Origin: Cytobacillus firmus
Lineage (GTDB): Bacteria > Bacillota > Bacilli > Bacillales > Cytobacillaceae
Direction: 5' to 3'
Length of the DNA stretch: 64,000 nt
Assembly: GCF_023612095.1 (NCBI RefSeq)
Contig: NZ_CP086235.1
Span: 1,871,501 to 1,935,500 of the forward strand
Below are positions 26,703-33,613 of this stretch, one piece after another (within the stretch, counting starts at the first letter, position 1; the number at the start of each line of letters is the position of its first letter). The notes beneath the pieces are model-generated. The model was not told the origin of the DNA. It searched no databases and saw only the letters and a list, made by a program, of their open reading frames with translations. A program made the translations under genes and the position numbers.

Positions 26703-27851
26703 ATGAAAAGTAATCTTTATAGAGATAATAAATTCTCAATCATTACTTTTAAATTTAAAACTATTATTTTTTCAATGATAGTAATAGCAACATTAGTATT
26801 TTCACTGATTATTAATTTAGGGCTCTCATCAGAAAATATCCAGAAAACCTTATCAGGAATAGAATCAGAAAATTTATTTGCACAATTTATTAGAGCAGAA
26901 AACCATATCTTTTTTGCATCAGAAGAAGTATTTACGATTCCACCAATATCAGAAATCCTTTTTGAACTTGCAACTAATATAAAACCCAGAGATACTAGAA
27001 GCTTTTTGGGAAATGAGCTCCCTGGATTGAATTTTTATGATACAGAGATTGTAGTTGCAGGAGAAGGAACTGACCTATCCACACTCCCTTACGAATCCGC
27101 TCCTCCATTAGAAGTTCTTCTGAAAGAAAAAGAGGTAATTGAAGAGGAACTCCAAAATAATACTGGGATAGAAGATCAAAAACCTTTGTTAAACAAAGAA
27201 CCTAATGTGTTTGTATATCATACTCATAACCTTGAGTCTTTTCTCCCTCTACTAAAAAATGCGTCCAGGTCAAATGAAGCCGTTAGTTCAGATGAAAGGG
27301 CGAATGTGGTTGCTTTAGGTAAAAGATTAAATCAAAAATTAATTGGTGCGGGTATCGGTGTAGAGCATAATAAAACAAATATCAATAAAGAGTTATTAGA
27401 GAGGAAATGGGATTATTCTGCCTCTTATAAATTATCAAATGAGGTTATACAAGAAGCTGTAGCGGAAAATAAGAATCTTAAATACTTTATTGATATTCAC
27501 AGAGATTCTGCCAGGAAGGATGTAACCACAAAAGTAATTGATGGTAAATCCTATGCGAAGTTGTATTTCATAGTGGGTAAAGAAAATGATAATTATGAAG
27601 AAAATCTAGAATTTGTTAAAAAAATTAATACTGAACTAGAAAAGCGCTTCCCTGGAATTAGTAGAGGAGTATTCTTAAAAAATCGATTAGATGGAAACGG
27701 AGTTTATAATCAAGATGTATCCAACAGGGCATTGCTAGTTGAAATAGGAGGCGTTGACAACACGCTGGATGAATTAGGAAGAACTACAGATGCATTTGCA
27801 GATGTGTTTTCAGACATATACTGGGAAGAGTACGGAGGGAAAAAAGAATAG
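26703..27851 (+). CDS. spoIIP: Stage II sporulation protein P family (SpoIIP)
   Basis: SpoIIP is a membrane-anchored amidase/endopeptidase that cuts peptidoglycan during engulfment, working with SpoIID and SpoIIM. This 382-residue protein has one N-terminal membrane anchor (about residues 18-40), a variable linker and the catalytic domain. The domain keeps YHTHNLESF (His173, His175, Glu178), DIHRDS (His266) and ALLVEIGG (Glu347), the zinc-ligand and catalytic positions of the family. ATG 26703 follows a GGACGGTGA box. The location among IS copies and AT-rich genes, with no gpr-type neighbour as at the usual spoIIP locus, suggests an accessory paralogue rather than the core gene. Whether it serves sporulation or lysis or release of its secreted neighbour is unknown. 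Confidence 0.85.
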   Translation: MKSNLYRDNKFSIITFKFKTIIFSMIVIATLVFSLIINLGLSSENIQKTLSGIESENLFAQFIRAENHIFFASEEVFTIPPISEILFELATNIKPRDTRSFLGNELPGLNFYDTEIVVAGEGTDLSTLPYESAPPLEVLLKEKEVIEEELQNNTGIEDQKPLLNKEPNVFVYHTHNLESFLPLLKNASRSNEAVSSDERANVVALGKRLNQKLIGAGIGVEHNKTNINKELLERKWDYSASYKLSNEVIQEAVAENKNLKYFIDIHRDSARKDVTTKVIDGKSYAKLYFIVGKENDNYEENLEFVKKINTELEKRFPGISRGVFLKNRLDGNGVYNQDVSNRALLVEIGGVDNTLDELGRTTDAFADVFSDIYWEEYGGKKE

Positions 27852-27935
27852 TATTACATTTATTTGAAAATATTGAAGGGATTACCTATGTTTTGTGGAA
27901 TATATAAAATATTAAGAAAATAGGAGGTAAGTCTT

Positions 27936-28322
27936 ATGAGAAAAATGAAAAAAATTATTGGTTCAGCAATTTTAGGTATTTCACTCTTGTCAGTGTCATT
28001 ACCTGCCTTTGCTGCAACTCTTGTAGATGAAAAAGGAGAAGTAGAAGTTCAAGCGGCTCCTACACTTTCTCCTTCTTCACAAACAATTTCAGTCGGCAAT
28101 CAGGCAAATATGACTCTCTATCATAGTGTATCAAAAGCGCCTTATAATATAAGGGTTAATAAAGGGAATGGTAGTACTTTTAGTATTTATACTGATGATA
28201 GAACTGTTCACTTAAGCTCGATGGGATATAGCAGTAGAGGAACATTCTACGTATCTGCAGTTGTATACGATGTTGATGGCACTGGATGGATATCCAATAA
28301 AGCAACAGTTGTTGTGAAATAG
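27936..28322 (+). CDS. Small secreted PKD/Ig-like protein A
   Basis: The product is 128 residues, starting at ATG 27936 behind AATAGGAGGTAAGT, an almost ideal ribosome site. The signal peptide is MRKMKKIIGSAILGISLLSV...AFA. After an acidic spacer the mature domain (LSPSSQTISVGNQANMTLY, SKAPYNIRVNKGNGSTFSIY, GTFYVSAVVYDVDGTGW) has the strand pattern of a PKD or Ig-like beta-sandwich. It is related to the protein at 31849-32262: both share the (L)SPSxQTI, SKAPxN and GTFxxSxxVxDxxGTxxxSNxxxVVV positions. It is 84 bases downstream of the spoIIP paralogue and closed by a strong terminator. The function is unknown. Confidence 0.7.
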   Translation: MRKMKKIIGSAILGISLLSVSLPAFAATLVDEKGEVEVQAAPTLSPSSQTISVGNQANMTLYHSVSKAPYNIRVNKGNGSTFSIYTDDRTVHLSSMGYSSRGTFYVSAVVYDVDGTGWISNKATVVVK

Positions 28323-28350
28323 AATAAACTAATCTCTTCTCTTCAAAGAA

Positions 28351-28374
28351 GTTGCCAATATGGCAACTTTTTTT
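28351..28374 (+). terminator. Rho-independent terminator after secreted protein A
   Basis: A GTTGCCA / TGGCAAC stem with a three-base loop and seven T residues. Confidence 0.9.
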
Positions 28375-28463
28375 AGGAGGAATTATTTTAATAGAAAGGT
28401 AATAAACATATAAGAGAACAATATTTTTGATGATCCTAGCGTGGAAATTAAGGAGTGAAATAC

Positions 28464-28631
28464 ATGGACAGGTTTAGTGCTAGTCCAATAATATGGCTAT
28501 TATTTATGTTTATATCCACCCTAATTTCTTATTTTTCTTTTAGTTGGCAACTTACTACGGGATTCTTCTTTACAGGATTTTTTATGTCTATCTTTTCTTT
28601 GGTAAAAACATCTATTAATAATGGTGAATAA
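28464..28631 (+). CDS. Small membrane protein, 55 residues
   Basis: ATG 28464 follows AAGGAGTGAAATAC at ideal spacing. The 55-residue product has two hydrophobic segments (about residues 8-26 and 31-47) rich in Phe and Ser (WLLFMFISTLISYFSF, TTGFFFTGFFMSIFSL) and a polar end (KTSINNGE). It is too short for routine gene calling and its family is not recognised. It is on the same strand as, and between, the secreted protein and the short gene at 28752. Confidence 0.55.
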   Translation: MDRFSASPIIWLLFMFISTLISYFSFSWQLTTGFFFTGFFMSIFSLVKTSINNGE

Positions 28632-28751
28632 TAATAAATGGATTTGTTTTTAGAATATAAATGAATCACTAATAATGTAACTTTTCGAAGCATTAAAACG
28701 ATTAATATATAAATGGTTAAGAACTCCACTAATTTGCAAGGAGATGATGAT

Positions 28752-28889
28752 TTGAACATTGTTGGGGAATTAAGGGAATTGAAAAATTTAAAACCTAAAC
28801 AGGATTTTATTGTTAAAACAGAAGAATTGTTACGAATGAAGGCAAAGAAGTTATTAGAAGAAAATATCCATTCAAAAAAAACTAAGTAA
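28752..28889 (+). CDS. Very small hydrophilic protein, 45 residues
   Basis: A strong ribosome site (AAGGAGATGATGAT) precedes TTG 28752. The 45-residue product (MNIVGELRELKNLKPKQDFI, then KTEELLRMKAKKLLEE) is helical and charged. The start resembles the N-terminal ends of some bacillar anti-sigma-like proteins, of which this would be a truncated remnant; that comparison is weak. It is followed 16 bases later by the broken nuclease gene. Confidence 0.4.
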   Translation: MNIVGELRELKNLKPKQDFIVKTEELLRMKAKKLLEENIHSKKTK

Positions 28890-28905
28890 GATTCATGGAG
28901 GAAGT

Positions 28906-29952
28906 ATGTCTGGTTATAACAATATTTTTCATTATTATAAAGGTCAGCCAAAAGGTTCAATGCAAGAAACAAAGCATTTACAGATTGAGAATAATTTAAC
29001 AAAGACATTTCTTAATGTTCTACAGCATTCCTCATCAGATATGACATCAAAGTTCCTCAAATTTGCCGGGTTGAGCACCATAGTTACTCATTCCTTTGAA
29101 TATCGATATCAACATCTAATGTATTGAGTAATGCATCAAGTATAGGCGCTGTTATCGGAATGGCAGAGAGTTATGAAGTACGTAATAGTAAAGATAAGAC
29201 GTACACGATACCTGATGGGGCAATTTTATCGGAAGACGTACCTGTTCTAATTGAAACTAAGATAGGTTATAACTCATACCTAACTCATCAACAGTTAGAG
29301 GGGCATAAAAGCTGCTTTGCACCTAGGTCAGCGTATAGTTGAGAAACCGATTATTTTGACCTGGAAAGATGTTCAGGGTTTTTCAAAGAAGAGCTTGGAT
29401 GGTATAAAGAAAAAGGAGATGAGGTAACTTGTTTTTTTCTGCAGCAGCTTGAGGAATTTTACTTGATCAATAATATAGGTGATCAGAAAAAAACAAAGGA
29501 ATATTTCTTTCTTAAATTTGAGAAGGATGTTGCAAGGAATATGGCCAGGGAAGTTGATCACTATATATGTACTGAGTTTGCTGATGATCTCAGGGACCCG
29601 GATACAGCTAATGGAATAGGATATAGTAGGAATGAAGGCAAAAATTTGCGACCTTAACAACAGCAAGACTAAGATGCTTAATACTACATATAGGAAAAAG
29701 AGAAGAAGGTTTGGGTTTAGAAATACAGGAAGAAATTGATTCTATGTTAGGGAAAAAGTATACTCGAACAGAAAATGATAATAAAAATATCCACATGAAG
29801 CATTTATAAGGCTAGAGTGGGTGCCTGATATCGAGTATATAAACAAAGCTGTATTTGTCAATATTAATTTGAGCCAGAGCGATCACTTCAAAAGTGAGAC
29901 ACTTCATTCTGCATTATTACCATATTTGGGGGATGTTTGGGAGTTTAGGTGA
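28906..29952 (+). pseudogene. Decayed PD-(D/E)XK nuclease-like gene
   Basis: ATG 28906 lies behind GGAGGAAGT. The coding line jumps frame at least four times: YNNIFHYYKGQPKGSM...LQIENNLTKTFLNVLQHSS; then YSISTSNVLSNASS...TIPDGAILSEDVPVLIETKI; then HLGQRIVEKPIILTWKDVQG; then KEELGWYKEKGDEVTCFFLQ and onward to EWVPDIEYINKAVFVNINLS and a TGA at 29952. The order PDGA, then LIETK is the PD-(D/E)XK nuclease core, and the N-terminal block (FHYYKGQ...QxENNLTKxFLNVL) resembles uncharacterised proteins that I associate with restriction or phage-defence loci. About 345 codons survive in pieces. Frameshifts are too many and too spread out to be sequencing error alone, so it is probably a true relic. Confidence 0.55.
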
Positions 29953-29984
29953 TCTTGCCCCTCGGGGCAAGATCACCTAAACTC
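29941..29984. repeat. Perfect 21-bp palindrome with 2-base loop
   Basis: GAGTTTAGGTGATCTTGCCC(C), then TC, then the exact complement. The left arm holds the last codons and stop of the decayed nuclease gene and the right arm borders the IS21 remnant. There is no T run, so a simple terminator is unlikely. Confidence 0.85.
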
Positions 29985-29998
29985 CTCATGCTTCCAGA

Positions 29999-30687
29999 CT
30001 ACTGGTCACACTCATTTCTTTGTTTCATACTCTGCCTAAACCGATAAGATTCCCATTTAATAAGAGAATGTGGGCCTTATGAGTAAGTCTATCTAGGAGG
30101 GCAGCTGTCATTTTTTCATCACCAAAGATAGATGTCCATTCAGGTAAACTCTAGATTGGTCGTAATCATTACACTAACCCGTTCGTGTCGACCGGTAAAG
30201 AATTGAAACAATAGTTCAGATCCTACTTTCGTAAAAGGTACATATCCAAGTTCATCGACAATGGTCACATCAAATTTGAGCCATTTCTTTTCTAATGTCC
30301 CTAGCTTATGCTCCTGATTGGCCAGTAAAAGTTCTTCTACTAATTCAGCCGCTGTAATAAACTTGACCTTATAGCCATTCTTAATCATTTCAAGTTCAAG
30401 ACCGGTAGCTAAGTGGGACTTTCCAGTCCCACTGTTCCCCAAAAAATGACGTTTTCCTTCTTCTCCACAAACTCTCCTTTTGCCAAAGTTAAAAAACGAT
30501 TCTTATTCAAGCTTGGCATTAAGCTAAAATCATAGTTATCTAGGGTTTTATGAACAGGAAAAGCAGCTTGTTTAAGTCTTCTCTGTCTTTGATTTTCCTC
30601 TCTAGATTCAGATTCTGCTTCCAGTAGAGCTAGTAAAAATTCCTCATAACTTAAATTACGCTGATTATTGCAGTGAAAATGAGCCAC
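29999..30687 (-). pseudogene. istB: IS21-family helper ATPase IstB, frameshifted
   Basis: This is the ATP-binding transposition helper of an IS21 element. The coding line is split: the N-terminal part (NLSYEEFLLALLEAESESRE) to about 30440, then GNSGTGKSHLATGLELEM with the Walker A motif, FDVTIVDELGYVPFTKVGSEL (Walker B) and VMITTNLEF, then a further shift to MTAALLDRLTHKAHILL near the end. The usual first residues of IstB are absent: IS terminal repeats lie directly before the remaining frame, so istA and the beginning of istB were removed by an internal deletion. Confidence 0.8.
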
Positions 30688-30755
30688 TTATGCGGAGTTT
30701 TGAGCCAGTCATTGCGGAGGAAAGAGCCACCCTTTGCGGAATGCAGGGCCACTAT
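30669..30755. repeat. IS21 terminal repeats, four units of 22 bp
   Basis: TGCAGTGAAAATGAGCCAC, TGCGGAGTTTTGAGCCAG, TGCGGAGGAAAGAGCCAC and TGCGGAATGCAGGGCCAC start at 30669, 30691, 30713 and 30735, an exact 22-base period. Multiple end repeats of this kind are the transposase binding sites of IS21-type elements. Confidence 0.75.
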
Positions 30756-30887
30756 AAATAGAATAAAGAAAAGCCTCCTGTATAATAACCTTGCATGCTA
30801 GCAAGCATGACTGGATAGGCTACATTTAGTTGGACAGAATTTTTAAGGTCAAGTAGACTACAAATAATACATTTGAGGAGAATCTAC

Positions 30888-31172
30888 ATGGCCAAAAGAA
30901 AATGCCGAACATTTACTGAAGATTTCAAGCAACAGATCGTGCAGCTGTACCAAAATGGAAAACCAAGAAAAGAGATTATTCGTGAGTATGACCTTACTCC
31001 TTCATCTTTAGATAAGTGGGTGAGTCAGAGTCAAAAATCAGGTTCTTTTAAGGAAAAAGACAATTTAACAGATGAGCAAAAAGAATTGATGGAACTCCGA
31101 AAAAGAAATAAGCAGCTAGAAATGGAAAAAGACATTTTAAAGCAAGCCGCGCTGATACTAGGACAAAAGTAA
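30888..31172 (+). CDS. IS3-family transposase OrfA
   Basis: This is a 94-residue helix-turn-helix protein starting at ATG 30888 behind GAGGAGAATC. It contains CRTFTEDFKQQIVQLYQNGK, the recognition helix LTPSSLDKWV and the C-terminal leucine-zipper-like LRKRNKQLEMEKDILKQAA that mediates OrfA multimerisation in the IS3 family. It is intact, but its orfB partner is broken, so only an unproductive DNA-binding protein could be made. Its sequence type is different from the element present twice at 23.8 and 32.3 kb. Confidence 0.85.
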   Translation: MAKRKCRTFTEDFKQQIVQLYQNGKPRKEIIREYDLTPSSLDKWVSQSQKSGSFKEKDNLTDEQKELMELRKRNKQLEMEKDILKQAALILGQK

Positions 31173-31215
31173 ATGTAAACAAGAATGACCAACATAAATA
31201 CTCGATATCAGCAAT

Positions 31216-31701
31216 GTGCAAATCCCTAGAAGTGTCTATTATTATGAAGTAAAAGATGAAGAGGATCCCATTGTTTCTAATGTTGTCGATATTTTTCACG
31301 CAAGCCGTCAAAACTATGGAACACGTAAAATCAAAGTAGAATTAAAAAAGCGCGGTCTTATCGTTTCCAGGCGAAGAATCGGGCGCATAATGCAGGAGCA
31401 GGGCCTTGTTTCTTCCTATACAATCGCTCAATTTAATCCGCATGCGAAATCCTGTAATGAATCAGAACAGAAGAATGAACTTAATCGTGCGTTTACCCAG
31501 GAACAAGAAATGACCATAATCGTAAGCGATTTAACATACTTAAGGGTTAATCAAAAATGGAACTACGTATGTGTCTTTGTCGAACTCTTTAATCGAGAAA
31601 TCATCGGTTTTAGTACAGTGCCAAATAAAGATGCATTACTCGTTTATCGTGCAATAGCTTCAAAAAACAAGGGCCTGAACCTCGGCCCTTTAAAGCGGTA
31701 G
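31216..31701 (+). pseudogene. IS3-family transposase OrfB fragment
   Basis: The protein reads SVYYYEVKDEEDP, NYGTRKIKVELKKRGLIVSR, IGRIMQEQGLVSSY and then the first catalytic segment IIVSDLTYLRV with the first Asp, ending in VPNKDALLVYRA before unrelated codons. The second Asp (SDxG) and the Glu segments are absent. The beginning is also damaged: the frame from orfA is lost near 31200. It is a dead fragment. Confidence 0.8.
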
Positions 31702-31848
31702 TATAGTTGGGGACAGGCACCTGTAATTTACGTTACCTCTAAAACACCGATAAAAAATTCAATTTTTTATAAAATCTTCAATTTAAAGCAGGATTTTTCA
31801 AAAATTGGGAGAAAATTTAAAATAAGTAAAAAATAAGGAGTGATTATA

Positions 31849-32262
31849 TTGTTTAAAAAGGTTCTTGCAAGTACTATTCTTGGAGCATCATTATTTTCTT
31901 TTGGATGTCTATCCAACGCAGCAGCTGCAACACCAGCCTCTCCCCAGCCTTTAAGTACAGCGAATGAGGAAATTGGTATCCTAGCTACTCCATCTCTAAC
32001 TCCTTCTACACAAACTATTAACCGTGGCAGTTATGCTACTTTTAAATTAACTTCTGGCTCATCAAAAGCGCCTTTTAATTATAAACTTTATTTAGGAGAT
32101 GGAACTAGCACAAGTATTATGTATTCAGATAATACTTCAGAAACATTCTCTGGGGAATTATTACGATATACAAGAAGTGGTACCTTTACAGCTTCTGGAA
32201 GGGTAGTGGATTCGACTGGTACCGCTTATGTTTCGAATAGTGTTAAGGTAGTTGTTAGATAA
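31849..32262 (+). CDS. Small secreted PKD/Ig-like protein B
   Basis: The start is TTG 31849, eight bases behind AAGGAG; GTG 31840 overlaps that box and is rejected. The 137-residue product has a signal peptide (MFKKVLASTILGASLFSFGC...NAAAA), an acidic spacer (ANEEIGILA) and one PKD-like domain: PSLTPSTQTINRGSYATFKL, SKAPFNYKLYLGDGTSTS and SGTFTASGRVVDSTGTAYVS. The domain is a paralogue of the one at 27936-28322. The cysteine at the end of the signal core (SFGC) is a poor lipobox, so simple secretion is more likely. It is a single-gene unit between two IS elements; its function is unknown. Confidence 0.7.
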   Translation: MFKKVLASTILGASLFSFGCLSNAAAATPASPQPLSTANEEIGILATPSLTPSTQTINRGSYATFKLTSGSSKAPFNYKLYLGDGTSTSIMYSDNTSETFSGELLRYTRSGTFTASGRVVDSTGTAYVSNSVKVVVR

Positions 32263-32342
32263 TTTTTAAAAGTAGATTGATGAATTTCTTAGAACTAGGA
32301 ATCCTGCATAGCTATTATCAAAAAAACCTTCAAATTTGTTAA

Positions 32343-33613
32343 TGTCCCCTTTAAGTAGACATTCAAAAAAGCCTTCATGTTACCATGGAGGAAAGAATGC
32401 TACTTGGAGGGGATTTTTTCTATGGCAAAGAAAGGGCAAACTTTTAATAGCTATTCGGTGGAGTTTAAACATAATGCCGTCATGAAATACGTGAATGGGT
32501 CTAAGAGTTTTAAAGTATTGGCAGAAGAATTGGGAATTCGTAACTGCAGCCAGCTTAAAGTGTGGGTTAAGAAATGGAAAGATGGAGTCCCGTTTGATGA
32601 GCGTAAAGGAGTCTCTAACCCATTAAAAGTCGGCCTAGGACTAAATTCAAGTCGGTTGAAGAGGAAAGAGATTACCTAAAAGCATAGGTTGAATTTTAAA
32701 AACAGCAGTATCCAAATCTGGAGGAGGAAACATACCCAGAAGAATGAAATATGAACTGGTTGATGAGTTAAGGAGTACCTATCCGGTCTCTTGGCTGCTG
32801 GAGATTGCCTATATCAAACCGGCTAGCTATTACAAATGGAGAAAAACGAATGGTAAACGGGAAGAAAAGGCTAGGGATGAACAAGTCATCCGTGAGCACA
32901 TTTGGGGGATCCATTTGAATTTGGCCGGCCTCTTATTACAGAAGAATTAAATGAAAACGGGTATTTAATCAACCACAAGAAAGTTACAGGCTGATGACGG
33001 AAATGGACATACAATCAGTCGTCCAAAAGAGGAGAAAACGGCATGGTCATAGTCCGTCTATCATCTTCCCTAATCGCCTTAAAAGAAATTTTAGGGCTGC
33101 AGGACCTAATCAAAAGATGGTAACGGATATAACATATGTGCCTGTTGGAGAAGAATTTTATTATGTATCGGTCATCCAGGAGCTCTTTAATAACGAAATA
33201 GTAAGTTGGGAGCTATCTAAGAGAAATGATCTGGAACTTGTGTTAAATACAGTAGAAAAATGGACAAAGAAAAAAGACGTAGCTGAAGCCGTTCTCCATT
33301 CAGATCAAGGCTTCCAGTATACGTCAAAGCTATACAGCAGCCGCTTGGAGGTTTATGGCATCAAGGGCAGCCACTCTCGAAAAGGAAACTGCCTGGACAA
33401 TGCCTGTGTAGAATCGTCCTTCTCACACCTCAAGACCGAGAAACTGTATATAAATAAATGTAAGTCAAAAGAAGAACTAGAACAAGCTCTTGAGGATTAT
33501 ATCTACCATTACAATTACAAACGAAGACAAAAGAAACTAAAGAAACGCGCGCCGATTGAATATCTAAACGCGCTCACTGCTTAGCTTTTTATGTTGTCTA
33601 CTTGACAGGGGCA
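32343..33613 (+). mobile_element. IS3-family element, copy 2, defective
   Basis: It has the same ends and nearly the same sequence as the element at 23823-25098. It differs by scattered substitutions and about a ten-base loss near 32917. The right end cuts the 3' end of the molybdopterin oxidoreductase gene. Confidence 0.85.
32422..33584 (+). pseudogene. IS3-family transposase, frameshifted (copy 2)
   Basis: ATG 32422 starts the same OrfA as copy 1 and loses frame at the same place (NPLK followed by VGLGLN instead of a GRPRTKF-type continuation). The segment MKYELVDELRSTYPVSWLLE reads correctly here but is broken in copy 1, while the stretch after EHIWGIH is deleted here and present in copy 1. 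The shared losses at NPLK, at QVEF and at HKKV show a common damaged ancestor. The DDE half from 32994 is open (KMVTDITYVPVG, VLHSDQGFQYTS, CVESSFSHLKTE), with Phe to Ser beside the catalytic Glu. Confidence 0.85.

Larger units (their letters stand above)
30821..31705 (+). mobile_element. IS3-family element of a second type, 3'-truncated
   Basis: It begins with an IS3-like end (TACATTTAGTTGGACAG) and carries orfA and part of orfB. The catalytic C-terminus and the right end are missing; the sequence passes into a hairpin GGGCC...GGCCC at about 31672 and then the motif GGGGACAGGCACCTG at 31709. Confidence 0.7.

Noticed and set aside
26703..33613. Prophage
   Set aside because: No integrase, portal, capsid, tail or terminase genes; the island is made of IS elements and small genes.
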